This document shows positions 23,431 through 35,054 of a stretch of DNA of 64,000 bases, piece by piece; the stretch's first letter is position 1, and each line of letters begins with the position of its first letter. A program made the translations under genes and the position numbers. Source of the DNA: Montifringilla adamsi (lineage: Eukaryota > Chordata > Aves > Passeriformes > Passeridae); assembly GCA_017590115.1 (NCBI GenBank), contig JAGGNK010007448.1, positions 3,078,815 through 3,142,814 on the forward strand, read 5' to 3'. The notes under the pieces are model-generated. The model was given only the letters and a program-made list of their open reading frames with translations, had not been told where the DNA came from and ran no database searches.

Positions 23431-23694
23431 TCATCGTGCAGCTCTTCAGCACCAAAGGGCTGTGTGAAATTAGCAAATAGTTTTCATTAATATTTCTAGT
23501 AGAGATAACAATATCTCCTTTCTAGGCCTGTAATTTTTTTTTTTTTTTTTAAGAAATTGTTCACTAACTACCACTTTAACTTTGATTATCTAAGGCTCTT
23601 TTATATTTCAGCTTAGGAGGGAGAACAAGAATCCTGCTCGTCAGAGGTATAATTTTTAGAAAATTAAATTACTTGAAAATGTAGAGTTTTAACA
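23431..23694 (-). repeat. Right arm of the long inverted repeat
   Basis: Reverse-complement partner of 22211-22469. It contains a 17-T run (23534-23550) where the left arm has 8. By eye, most differences are transitions, and in most of them the right arm has T or A where the left arm (read in the same direction) has C or G, roughly 13 against 3. The two arms could pair into a hairpin stem of about 260 bp if transcribed together. Confidence 0.95.
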
Positions 23695-25424
23695 AAAACT
23701 ATTGAGTGCTTTTGTTCAGGACCCTTTAATAATGCAAATCTTCCAGACAAATAAGAAATCCTATTTTTAGGTGATAGTCTGGAAAAACCCCACCATATTT
23801 TAATTAAATTAAATCACAATGAAATGCAGAAGACTTAAATAGATTGGCTGTCTGGTGTAGCTGCTAATCTGGCCCATGTTCAGTTCACCCTGCATAATCA
23901 TCATCTATTCTGTGTGTGTTTTTCCAGACTCACTAGATCCCAAAATATTTTGCAGAGTTAATCAAATACAACCTGAAATTCAAAGAAGAGGAGAACAGTT
24001 AAGATGTTCATGCAGGAGAGAAATGTATTTATTTCAGGTACAGCTTGGAAACAGGGAAAAAATCATCAGATCCATGAGGGAATTTTCTCAGAGGTGCTGT
24101 AGCACATCCAGTGACTCCTGTGAGAGCTGCAGCCATTTCAGGGGCTCCCGAGTTTGGTTCCTGAACCTGGGGTCTGTGAGTTAAAAAAGAGGAGATAGAA
24201 GATGTTCCATCACCCTGCTGCAGGCCAGCAAAGTTCAGTTGCCAGATTTCTTCCGTGCCTAGGATACAGGCTGTCTGAAGGAATTAGCAGTGCTGCCTTG
24301 GAAATCAGCAGGGTCTCTCTGGCCTCCGTTCCAGCATCATTCGTCGGCACCACTTTGGAGGAGTTCAGCCTGAAGACCTCCAAAGTGAGGCACCTCGCTT
24401 GTTTTGAGAATCTGGGATTTTTTCCCAGATGTTTTTCAGAGCTTTTGTGATTGCCTGACTCTTTTCCATTTCTCAAATTCCATGGTTTTCCCCCTGGCCT
24501 CCTCTGACCCAGCCTCATCCTTCTTTCCTTTCTCGGTGCCTCTAACCTGCTTCTTGAACCATTTACCTGTTTTTCTGATCAAAGAATATTTCAGTCTGAG
24601 TTTGGGAAGAAATTATTTTTAGTCAGTCTGTATCAGAAACACGTGGCCCTGTGCTACCAGACCACTTCACCATCATCATTCTTAGCCAGGTTTATTCAAA
24701 TTTGCACACAAGCCTGTTTAAAGTAGGAAATCAGGCAGAAACAAACCTTCTGTTTCCAGCCAGACACAGTGTTCAGGAGTCCTCAGTTCAAATTTCAGCC
24801 ATTTCTAATTAAGAGCTCATCAAACCTCATAAAACCCTCAAGGTTTCCAAGGATCTCTTGCTAATGGCCATGCTTGGAAGAAAAGAAAAGTACTTTAAGT
24901 TATTTTGCTTTCCAAGTGCACTGTGTACTTTTTTCCTCATCTTCCTTTGCTTTCTGTGACATCTGTGGACAAAATGTGTTTGGAGATGATTTGGTCAGTT
25001 AGATGAGAAATTATATATTGAGTACATTAGCGTGTAAATTTGAGTTTCCAAATGCTTTGGGTCATCAGCTCATACAGAGATGCAAACACACACATGGGCT
25101 TGTGTACACTGGTTAAAACAGCACGATAAACTTTCTTAAAGAACACAAAAACTTTTACTTTTGTATTTATATTATTTAAACTTCTGTTAATTTCTAAGGA
25201 ATTGTTGTCCTTTTTTTTTAAATTTAAATGGCTCCGAGTTGATTTTGAAGCCAAAAATCGAGCATAAACTCATCTGCTCACAGTATCTGAGTTTCAAGAT
25301 AATACACATCCTGCTCTCGCATTACATTACCCCCCATAAATCTGTCTCTGAGTCAAAACCCCTTAAAAACATAAATGCAAATATAAAAGCAATGAGAGTT
25401 AAGAAAGTTAGCCTGTGACTTAAA
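23695..25424. other. Unique sequence, no gene established
   Basis: Contains a weak plus-strand exon candidate (23928-24037) with a good acceptor TGTGTTTTTCCAG and a moderate donor TTTCAG|GTACAG, inside an unrecognised 102-codon frame. Nothing else is recognised. Confidence 0.45.
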
Positions 25425-26998
25425 AAGGAAGGAGAGGAAATAACAAATGCAGACAATGAAGTATTCAATGCCATTTTTGGTTGCTTCTTCCAGAAATAAT
25501 AAAAAAAAAAGGTTGATTGTGGCTGTGTACTAATGCATTAAGTTTTAACAAGGGGGTCATCTGAAATAGCTAAAGACTATGCTGGCTAAAATTTGGGTAA
25601 TTTAGATGTTCTGCAATTCAGCAGGACCTGATGAAATCGACCCTGGGGTACTTCAGGCTCTAGCTGCAACAATCCCAGAGTGATTAGAGATTATCTTTCA
25701 GAGTTCAAGATGACCAAGGTAGAGCCAGAGGCCCAGAGAAGGGTAATCACAAGGTCTATTTTTAAATAGGGGGAAAATGAGAACCAGGGGGATTATGGAA
25801 CAGTAAAACTGACTTCAATACCCAAAAAGTTTCTAGAATTAGCTGTTACAAGCACTCAGAGAATTAGAAGTTAATAAGAAACAGCAAATACAGATTTGTC
25901 AAGAGTGAATCACGTCAAACCAGTACAATTTCTGTGCAGGGGAGATGAACTGGTAAATAAAAACCAAGAGGTGCATATGATGTTTGTTGACATTTTAGTA
26001 AGAGTTTGAATTCATGGCATCCTCATAGTCTAAGTAGAGGTACATACTCTGTTTCAAACTGAGAGCACAGCCAGGTGTAAATTAAGGCTCAAAAAGTAGC
26101 TGTAGATTGTTTCCTGTCAAGGTGGGAGGGCACAGCAAAGGGGGTCCCTCAGGGGTCTGCCCTGGGCTGGGAAGAGCTCAGGGTTTTAGTGGCTGTCTTG
26201 TGTGGCATTACAAAGTGCACATTAACAAAACTACCCGAGGTCATGCTGGGTGGCATTTCAGCTTTTTGAAAAGGAGAAGCAGAGCTGTGAATAATTTTTA
26301 TACCTGGTCGTATGAAATTTGCAACCTGAAATAGGTTAAAACCAAATCGTAGTAGTTAGTGAAATAAATGCAAATGCAGAATAGAATGCAAACTAGAAAA
26401 TACTTTGCAAGGGAAGCAGTGTTTAACAATCAAGACAGTGCAGAGTGATGGAAAATGCTGAACTGAATATAACATCATAAAACTGCTTCAGAAATGACAA
26501 TTAATGCAACAGAGAGTTTGAGTGGGGCTTGTGAGTTAAAGAAGAGAGGTAAATTTTACTTTTCAGGCAACCTTCATATAGCCTTGGCTACACTCTCCTT
26601 TGGTTGTGCAGTTCAAGAAAAATCTTGACAAATTGGAGAGGGACTAAAGGAGAGCCATAGGAATGATAAGAGGTTTGGAAAACGCAACCTATGAGGAAAG
26701 ATTGAAGGAATTGGATTTGTTTAGTCTAGAGAAGGGAAGACTGACAGGATGTGAGAACATTCCTCCAATATGTAAAACATTGCTAGAAAGAGAATGGTGA
26801 TGAATTGTGTCTTCAGAGCAGCAGTGAGGAGAGAATTCACATAATTTTCAGCAGAAAGGATTTAGTTCAGATTAGTAAAAGCTTCCCAGCTTCAAGGCCA
26901 TTTCAGCACTAAAATAAGCTGTGTGAGAAGGTTACTGGAGTTGCTTCCTTGGAGGTCTTTAAAAGCAAGTTACTCATCTGTCAGGGATGGCCTGGGAG
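25425..26998 (+). mobile_element. Ancient CR1-type LINE fossil, long (about 1.57 kb)
   Basis: A nearly contiguous but decayed ORF2-to-3' segment of the old amniote CR1 lineage. In order: 'GAAGTATTCAATGCCATTTT'; 'CAGGACCTGATGAAATCGAC' (25622); 'GGGGGATTATGG' and 'CTGACTTCAATACC' (about 25788-25822); 'TTTGTCAAGAGTGAATCACG' (about 25895); the RT motif A counterpart D-V-C-*-H-F-S-K-S at 25979-26005 (family: D-V-Y-L-D-F-S-K-A-F); and a preserved RT motif G-V-P-Q-G-S-A-L-G at 26141-26167. The 3' part reads 'CCTATGAGGAAAGATTGAAG' (26688) and 'TTGGAGGTCTTTAAAAGCAA', ending 'CTGTCAGGGATGGCCTGGG'. Stops and frameshifts throughout make it long dead. It is homologous to 2225-3070. Confidence 0.85.
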
Positions 26999-28164
26999 GA
27001 TTTGGTGTTGCCCTCTGTATGAGGCTGCAGCTTTGGCTTTCTGCTGGCTCGCATATCTTAGTTTGTAAATGCATTTAAAGATCAGGCTGAATGTAATATT
27101 AGTAACTGACAGGTAGCTGGAGGGTTGATTGTTTGGCCACTCTGCTTTCCAGGGACATGATGCTGTAGCTGCAGCTGAGTTCATACAATCATGAAAGGTT
27201 TTATTCAACCAGCATCTGTGCAAGGGGAATTCTACACTTCTCACAGCGGGTGAGGAACAAGACAGAGTAAGTGGTTTCATCAAGGTTAATGTGTATTATA
27301 TCATCTCACTGGTTTGTGTAACCGAGCCACGTGGCTTTTGATCTACATATCCTCAGGTTTGTGAGAAGAGCTCTGCTCTTTATCTCTGGTTATTTGGACA
27401 GTAGATGATTTGGGATAGTTGATCATAGTCTTTCTTTACAGTTGTAGTTTCCTTATGCTTCTCTACCTTTGTTTTACTTCTTCATGTTGCTGTGATTGGT
27501 AATTAACATGCTTATGTTTTTAAATAGCTTAATTTGTTATTTAAAGTTGACTGTGAGATAACCATGGAGAGTGGAAGGGGTGCAGTGATACATAAACAGA
27601 GAGCTACAACTTCCTGAGATGGATGAACAGCTCATTGCTGAAAGGAGGATAATTTAGGACGTAGCTGTGTTTTAGAACTGTAGGACTGTGACTAGAATAT
27701 ATATGTTCTGGGATGGGATTTGTTGTTCATGCCCCAAAGTCTAAAACAGGCACAAATGAAACGTGGGCAGTTGTTGCACATGGTTTTGAGTCAAACCACA
27801 GGAGCAGCCTCTAGAAAGGTCAGATACCTAAAACCGTTGGCATTTGAAATTCCACGATGCTGTTGAGAAAACAAACAAGAAAACACAGTTGTGACCTTTC
27901 AACATGACATGTTTGTGTGGTGTTTCCTCAGGTCTGTGCTGCTGTGGTGGGGAGGATCTCCAGGTGAGGTGGAGCCGAGCAGGGCTGGCAGGCTGGCACT
28001 GTCATCCCACTCCAAACTCCTTTCCCCAGGGATCTCATGGCTCTGTGAGGCAGAACCTGTGCAGTTATGGAAAACTGAGGCACAGCAAGGCTTCAATCCC
28101 CAGAAAATGCCTGTGGTCATGTTGGCACAGCCCTGGGAGGGTACTGGATACCTGGATGTTGGAG
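26999..28164. other. Unique sequence, no gene seen
   Basis: No repeat or exon is recognised. The first tens of bases may be the eroded end of the CR1 fossil. Confidence 0.5.
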
Positions 28165-28250
28165 TTTTTTGGGTTTTTTTGTTTGGTTGGTTTTTTTGGT
28201 TTTTTTTTTTTTTTTTTTTTTTTGGTTTTTTTTTGTTTTTGTTTTTTGTT
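28165..28250. repeat. T-rich low-complexity tract with a 24-T run
   Basis: T-runs broken by GG or single G, with 24 uninterrupted T at 28200-28223. The open frames that cross it translate as Phe-rich or Lys-rich runs and are artefacts. Confidence 0.97.
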
Positions 28251-28915
28251 AAGAGATCTCCCTAAGGAGAATGTGGGAGAAGCAGCAGAGTTTTGCAGCT
28301 CCTCTGCTGTCACAGCACCCTGTCTCCCCTCGGTGGTGTTATTTGTGTGTCTGAGCAGCAGGAAGCATTTGTCTGAGGAGCAAGAGCTGAGTGCTCAGCC
28401 CTGATGTGTGTGTTTAGTCCTGGCATTGCTGGTTTTGTGCCTGGGCAGCTGGGATGCAGCCTTAGGTAGCCTGATGGTGGCTTGGAGGGAGGTGGTGCAA
28501 CATTTCTGGCTGCCCCAGCACAACCCTCGCTAGGGCTGGACCAGCAGAGTCCAGGCAGGACCTTTTCCAGCTGTGCTGACCAGCTCCCAAATTCCAGCTT
28601 TAAACCTGGGAGCAGCAATATCCAGCAGCCTCCTGGTTTGGAGGGGGTAGCACTGAGTGTTCATGGGTGTTTTGCTGCACAGCTGCATCATCCCAGAATA
28701 ACTTACCCTAACTAGAGACAGGGACTGTGGACAGAGGAGATCTCTGGATCATTGGTGCTCCCAAGCTGCAAGACTCTCTAAAATAATCCCACCTTCACGC
28801 TTTGCCTGGGGAACACAAGAGGTTAAAAGCCAAAGCTGTGTGTTACTTCCCTGCAGTGATTTACTGCTTTTCGGATAAAGATAACAGGCGAGATGTTCCC
28901 CCTCCCCACATACAC
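28251..28915. other. Unique sequence, no gene seen
   Basis: Moderately GC-rich. Overlapping open frames occur on both strands and none is recognised. Confidence 0.5.
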
Positions 28916-28945
28916 CTTTTTTTTTATTTTTATTTTTATTTTTTC
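28916..28945. repeat. (TTTTTA)n-like tract
   Basis: A T-run followed by ATTTTT units. A small decayed microsatellite. Confidence 0.9.
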
Positions 28946-29395
28946 ATTCCTCCCTGCTGATCCCTCCTTCTCACCCCGCTGCTGCACACATCACTTCTGC
29001 TGCACTTCACATTTTAAGTGGGGGAGATTTCTTGAACCAGGGGCCTCCTGCTTAATGCACTGAGGATTCAGCCAGGCCAAAAACGCCTATAGCATATGGG
29101 GAAGGGGAGAGCCAGCAGTGAGCAAGCTTGGACAGATGTGCTAGAGGGGGAGTGTGGTGCTAGTGGGGGTGGAGAGAGCTCTGCCCCCCTCCCAGCCAGT
29201 TCAGGGGGTGGCCAATCGGGAGAAATGGACCCTTTTTAGGACCCCAACAGTTAGGGAGAGCCCCTGAGGCATTTTTGGCCGGGAGGTTGTGTGCACACAC
29301 ACACTCACACACGGAACAGTTCAGCAGCAGTCCAATCCCCAGTGACATGGAGCTTTTTCTTAATTCAGAGCATATTTCAGGCTTCAGTTTAAAGT
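28946..29395. other. Unique sequence with a short CA repeat
   Basis: A CA-rich stretch at about 29292-29312 and otherwise unrecognised sequence. No gene seen. Confidence 0.5.
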
Positions 29396-29423
29396 GGGGG
29401 GGGGGGGGGGGGGGGGGGGGGGG
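29396..29423 (+). repeat. Poly-G homopolymer, 28 bp
   Basis: Twenty-eight uninterrupted G, read directly. Long G-runs are rare in vertebrate DNA, can form four-stranded structures and are hard to sequence, so the exact length in the genome may differ. Open frames through it (poly-Gly or poly-Pro) are artefacts. Confidence 0.97.
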
Positions 29424-31732
29424 AAGCAACACCAAAAACCAACCCATAAACCATAAAGAATCTATTGAAACAATTGTAAGGGGGAAAAAATAGAATGTGG
29501 CTGCAGCCAAGGTTGTTAGGGAGGAGATGTATGGGAGAGATGAAATATAAAAGGAACAATTATAATGTTCCTCACTGCCCTCAGATCAGCCTGGCAAAGT
29601 GAGGACCTGGGAAGGCACTTTCTAAAAAACCAGAGAGGTGGAGGTGTCTCCCCTAGAAGCATCACTGCTTGCAGGGGAGCTCCTGGTTGAACAGGGCTTT
29701 GTGGTGGATGTGCCTCTGCTCCTTCCTTCTCCCTCACATGGCAGCATCTCCTGTGCTCCTCTGGGTTGGTTTACAAGCAGAAAGTTAAAGCTAGTGAGCA
29801 GTAATTTACCCTATTGTTTGTTTGTGCACTCCGAGCACATTTATTTGGGGATCTCAAAGCACATTGGAGCAAAAATCTCCCAAAATTTCCAGTGATGTGG
29901 GGCCATCTGATGAGACTGCACAAAAACATCCTGTTCAGAGTGTTCACATGATTTTTAAAGGGTGCCTGGTAGGACTGGGAATGGCACCTCCAAAACCCCA
30001 ACCCTCCTTCACAGAATGTCTCTACAATGGGATCTTTTTTGATACAAATTTGTTTGTTTGTTTGTTTGCAATTAGGAATTAATGCCTGGACATCAGCATC
30101 CTCATACAAAGAGCAATTGAGTCAGTCCCTGCCCCAAATATCTTCCAGTCTTCACTCTCAGGGATAATTTTCCTCTAAAGGCAATTTAGATGCACAAGAC
30201 TCTTAGCACAGCTTGTTCATTACTGCCAAGGACCTGCAGTGCAGGATGCGTCTCCTCAGTTAACATCTGTTTTTTTGACCAAATTGCCTTAGTTGCTGCA
30301 TGGGCCCACAGCTGATATAAAATGCTGAGAAATTATGACTATTTTTGTTGTTTGGGTGTTTTGATTTTATTTATTTATATATTTTCCTAAACCTGCAGTT
30401 CATTTTGGCATACCAAGCTGGATTTACTCGCAGTTGTACCCAGGCAATTATGATGGTTAAAAAATTACTCCCAGCTTACCCCAGTTCAGGGAGGTGAAAA
30501 GCAGGGGAGGGTTGTGTGTGTGTGTCTCCTGAGGGGGTTTTTGGCATCAGACCAACAGGAGCAATCGGCATTTGGAGGGAAAAGATGCATGTGCACATTA
30601 GGAGGCAACATCTGGTCCTAGGGCCACATGTTCCTGCCACAGAAGAGAAATGCTGCCTCTGCACTGTCCTCCTGCATGGGGGGTTGGGTCTCTATAGGCA
30701 AAGAGGGGTCTCTGGGGAGGTTTAGGTACCCTGGCCCAGATTTTAGTTGTTATTCTCTTTCAAATAAGTCGAGAAGAAAGAAGGCAGGCAAACAAAATGT
30801 AGTTTGGGCAGGGAACTGGACACCTGAGATTTTTCTATTCCCAAGTTTGAAATGTTCATTATGCACTTGAAGCTGAAGGGACTCTTTGGCTGCTCCCTGG
30901 GCTCTGATTCCAGTTCAGATCAGTGAGAAATCAATAGGGGTGAGATGCCTGGAAATTGCTCTCCTACTGAGGGCTTGAAGTGTCTCACGTGCCATTGACA
31001 ATGCAGAAGCACTTTGTCACTCAGCATTAATTGTCCCATCAGCCCTACAGCTCTGTTCCAGGGAGCTCCTGCTATGGTTGTTTCTGACCACATTTTACTG
31101 CTTTGCTGTTCTGGGTCTCTTTCTAATCCTGACAAGGGTTGTCCAAGGCAGACAGGAAGAACTTTGAACTAAAAGCAGTAGCAGTAATTTCCTTTACTTT
31201 AGTGGCAGCCTTTGGGGGATCTAACATGGGTTGTTTCGTCTGCAGTTAAACTTTGGATCTGATGGCCCTGATTTAGGAATCTGGACTCAGCTTTGAGTCA
31301 CCTAAGGCAATAAAGGGCCTGGAAGACTAATTGTTGAGATTAAAATGAGACAATGTGGCTTGCTGCCTTTTCCAGGAGACACAAGCCATGCAACCTCAAA
31401 CCAAAACATCATTTATTGTCAGAGTCTCTCTCTAGTGAATTTGGAAAGCTTGAAGGCAGGACAGAAAGAGAGCAAAGTGCAAGAACAGGGGATCTCTTTT
31501 CCTTGCCCCTTATTTGATACTATAGAAAGAGTTGTTAACTTTTATACTGTACATTTCCTCACACCTTTGGGCATATTATGCTGCTTTGTGTAGCTCCCCT
31601 TGGACCAAATCTGAATTACCTGCCAGACCTCCTCAGTTTAGATTTAACTCTGTGTTGTGTTTGTAGCCTTAAGCTGAACTCTAACTTTTGTTTTGCTTCA
31701 GCCCTGCCTATTTTTTTCACTGTAAAGCATTG
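29424..31732. other. Unique sequence with minor repeats, no gene seen
   Basis: Holds a (TTTG)n run at 30049-30068 and a GT run at about 30511-30525. 'CAGTCCCTGCCCCAAATATC' (about 30124) is a possible minus-strand scrap of an old MIR/L2-type tail. No exon is recognised. Confidence 0.45.
30049..30068. repeat. (TTTG)n microsatellite
   Basis: About five units of TTTG, read directly. Confidence 0.95.
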
Positions 31733-31900
31733 AGACAGTCTGCCCAGGGAGGTTTGGAGTCCCCATCCCTGGAGGGGTCCCAGGAAGGCCTGGATGTGCC
31801 ACTCAGAGCTCTGGGCTGGTGACAAGGTGGGGATCAGTCACAGGTTGGATTTGATGCTCTGGGAGGTCTTTTCCAACCTCAGTGACTCTGGGATTCCATG
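31733..31900 (+). mobile_element. CR1 LINE, short 3' fragment
   Basis: 'CTGCCCAGGGAGGTTTGGAG', 'CCCCATCCCTGGAGG', 'GGTTGGATTTGATGCTCTGG' and 'GAGGTCTTTTCCAACCTCAG' are the last part of CR1, ending in a tail GACTCTGGGATTCC. Its wording differs from the 1.3/4.3/48.5 kb group and indicates another subfamily. It is truncated to about 170 bp. Confidence 0.9.
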
Positions 31901-34900
31901 ACTCCACCCATGCACAGAGGCCCAGACCATGAGGTGAGCAGTGCTGGCTCCTCCTGGGCCGTGGTGCTGGACGGGAGGGTTGGATGTGCACTGCAGGTGG
32001 AAGGGAGGCAGCACAGTGGGCAAAAACAAATGGCAAGATGCCAACACCTTCTAGTCCCGTGCTATGAGCAGTCCAGCCATCCTCCCACCACCTGTTGGGC
32101 AGGAAATGGTGCTCCCCTTGAGCACCATAAGCCTTGAGCCCCCATCTCCTTTGGCAGAAGAGCCGAGCCCACGGTGCAGCCAGCCCAGCACTGCAGTCAC
32201 GCTGATCTTTGCAAGAGTATCTCCATTTCCTTGGCCAAATATACATGTGGGTAACTCCAAACTTCCTTGCTAAATTCCTCTTGGAGTTTTGTTTTGATTT
32301 GTGTCTGCTCCTCATATGATATAAAGTTTTAGTTAGTCTTAAATAGGACTTGCTGAAAATCCATTTTTTTCCTCACTGTTGTAAAAGCCTGAGTTTGGAG
32401 TGGGTGATTTTGGGGAAAATGTTGCGGAATATTTCCTTGTTCCCAATGTGTTTAATTTTCATCCACTGTCAGGGAAGGGGTTGGGAAACAGAGTAAATGG
32501 GCCCAGTGGAGTTTAGAAAATGCAAAAGGAGTTAAAAAGCCACTGCTTTTCCAAGGGGTGAATTTGGGTAGCCACGTATCTGGATATGCTGGTGAAATCA
32601 AAGAGCTGTAAGTTCAAGTGAGTGTTTACAGCTCCCAAATTCAGTTAATTTATGACATGTTTAATATGTTTTCACAAATGTTTGTTGTACTCATGTAGTG
32701 ACGATGCTGTATTTGGTCAGTAAAATTCCATCCTGCCTGCAGTACGCAAAGACCTGAATGACACAAGGATGTTCTGTGTCTGAGGAAAAATATTCACTTT
32801 CATTTTAAACACTCCAAATTCCTCTGCTTTTCTTTCTTTTTTTCTTTTTTTTTTTCTTTTTTTTTAGTAGAAAGTTAAACCTGTCACTGAAACAACCAAC
32901 AGGACTTTCCAATTCTCGCTAACATTATGGATATTTCTGGTTTTTCTGGTTTGCATTCTTACTCTTTACCTTTTTTTTCCTTATTTTTTTTCCCCCTTCA
33001 CCCTCTTTCTTCAGCATAACAAGATTGGAAATTAGTGCTGGCTTGAGGCCATGGCTGCATCTATGAGGCCATTTAAAGTTATTGCTCTCTAGTCCCCCTG
33101 GGCCAGTAGGAAGTTCAGCTGCGATCAGAGAGAAAGAAACCACCCCAAAATTCTACAAATAATAATTTAAAAAGAAAGGAAACACAGAATAATATGGAAT
33201 TGCTTTTATGCATTTCAAGTTTGGGATGAAAAGACTTGTGAAAGCAGGTAGGAATACTGAAAGGCAGCTTTTTGTGCTGTGGTGATGGGATTGCTCTGGA
33301 GAGATTTGTGGACAGAGCCAAAAGGGAAAGTCTGTTTTACTTTGGTCTGAGTTTAGGCTTCTGGTCTTGGATTTTTACCTGGGTAGAATCAGGATCTGTC
33401 CCCACTGAAGCTGGTGGGGTTCAGCTGCTGTGCAATTGGAGTGAGGGAATGCTCTGAGCATCCCAGCAGATGAGGAAGGATTTGCAGCTTAATTCCCATT
33501 CTAGCTCTGAATTTTGCAAATCATCTTATGCAGGAACCTGGTCTGAAGCAAGACTTTTAATGCAGCAGCATGGCCTGGGCTGGGATTTGGGAAGGTGGAT
33601 GTAGGATAGGTTCACATGGGTTAGAATTTTAGTGAAAGCTCCTGCCTTCTTAGAAAATATTTTCTTGCACATGGTAAGTTTTTCGCTTGCTAACAGGGGC
33701 TGAAGGTGAAGAAACAACAGCATAAATAACATTTTTCATGCACAACTTGGTGGCTTTTCAAACACTTTGTGCACACCTCTCAAAGCATCTGGCATGATCT
33801 AGTTGGTACAAAAAAGCAGACTCTGGCTTATATGAATGACAAACTCCCACCCACTTTTTCTTGTTTTTTTCCTGAAGTTGGGTGAGCTGGTCCTGTGAAA
33901 TCTGTGCACACAAACTTTCTTTGCACTTCTGTACAACAGAAGCTGCTGAGCAATATTTGGCCTAGTTCCTCTTGGGATACAAAGGAGAATTTTTTGTCTT
34001 TTACAGACAGACGTTTTCTAGGTGGGAATGAAAGGAAACCTCAAGCACATTGACTTTCAGTGAAATGGGGAAGACATTTTCAGATACTATGGGTGAAGAG
34101 AGAGAGGTGTTTTTAAATGGATTTAAACCTTCTCCAAGCACCTAATGTACAAATTATGGCCCAGATCCATGAAACAGGTTGTGTGCTGTGGAAATTATGA
34201 AAGTTTTAAAGAAATGAGCCACTAGAATACTTTGCATCCTCCTGATTCTTTCCTTGTAGTAGCTCTGGATTTCTATTCCTTTAAAAGTTTCAGCTTTCCA
34301 TTCAATTCTGAAATGATTAAACACTGATGAGTCTACTGGAGGACCTATGTGACATTGCCCCTCCAAAAGGCTCCACAGCTGGAAAGCAGATCAGGACAGT
34401 ATGTGGTGATTTAGTATTATTTTGCTGTTATTTACTCCACAGAGCCCCCACAGACTTTACCTTGGTGGCAGTCTCATTCTTGGTGTTGTGCACATGAAGT
34501 TGATGCTCCTCCTTGCTCCACAAACTTACAGTCAATACAGGTAAGGCAAATTTATTACATGTCCTTGGTTAATATAAAATTCCAGCTGTTCTGCTCTAAG
34601 GCCGTTTATCCTACAGCTCAAACCATTGCCACATCCTACAGCTCAGCTTGGTGCCATATTCATTTCTCAGAGTATTTTAAATGGATGCAGGTCCTTCCCT
34701 TCTCTGAACGCAGATATTAGCACAGTGATTGTTACCATTTAGGAGAATTCCTTGAATTTCCACCCTAGGGTTTCCCATTTCTCCTGTGGTCATTCCTTGG
34801 CAGATCCTGCACAAGAAACTCCCTGCTCCCCTGTTTTTCATGAAGGGTTAAAGCACGAACAGCAGCGTTATGTCCTGGGGTGCCAAACTTTTTCTTCTGC

Positions 34901-35028
34901 TCCGTCTCCTTTTGATTTAAAAGCTTTGTTTATCTCTCTGTAAAGTCACTGGCAGGCCATAAAGAGATATATTGCCTTGGTGCAGACAGCACAGACTCCG
35001 CTCCTGGGAAAGCAATGGGCTGTGAAGT
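31901..35028. other. Unique sequence, no gene seen
   Basis: Holds a T/C-rich tract at about 32829-32868 and others near 32971-32998. The 170-codon minus frame at 31803-32315 overlaps the CR1 fragment at one end and has no recognised domain. Confidence 0.5.
32827..32868. repeat. Pyrimidine-rich (TTTC/T)n tract
   Basis: T-runs with regular C interruptions. Low-complexity sequence. Confidence 0.92.
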
Positions 35029-35054
35029 TGTGTGTGTGTGTGTGTGTGTGTGTG
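35029..35054. repeat. (TG)13 microsatellite
   Basis: Thirteen uninterrupted TG units, read directly. Likely length-polymorphic. Confidence 0.97.

Noticed and set aside
27891..28404. Frames with Phe-rich or Lys-rich runs
   Set aside because: Produced by translation across the T-rich tract at 28165-28250.
29160..29510. Frames with poly-Gly or poly-Pro runs
   Set aside because: Produced by the 28-G homopolymer.
31803..32315. 170-codon minus frame
   Set aside because: Starts in unique sequence, runs into the CR1 fragment and shows no family features.
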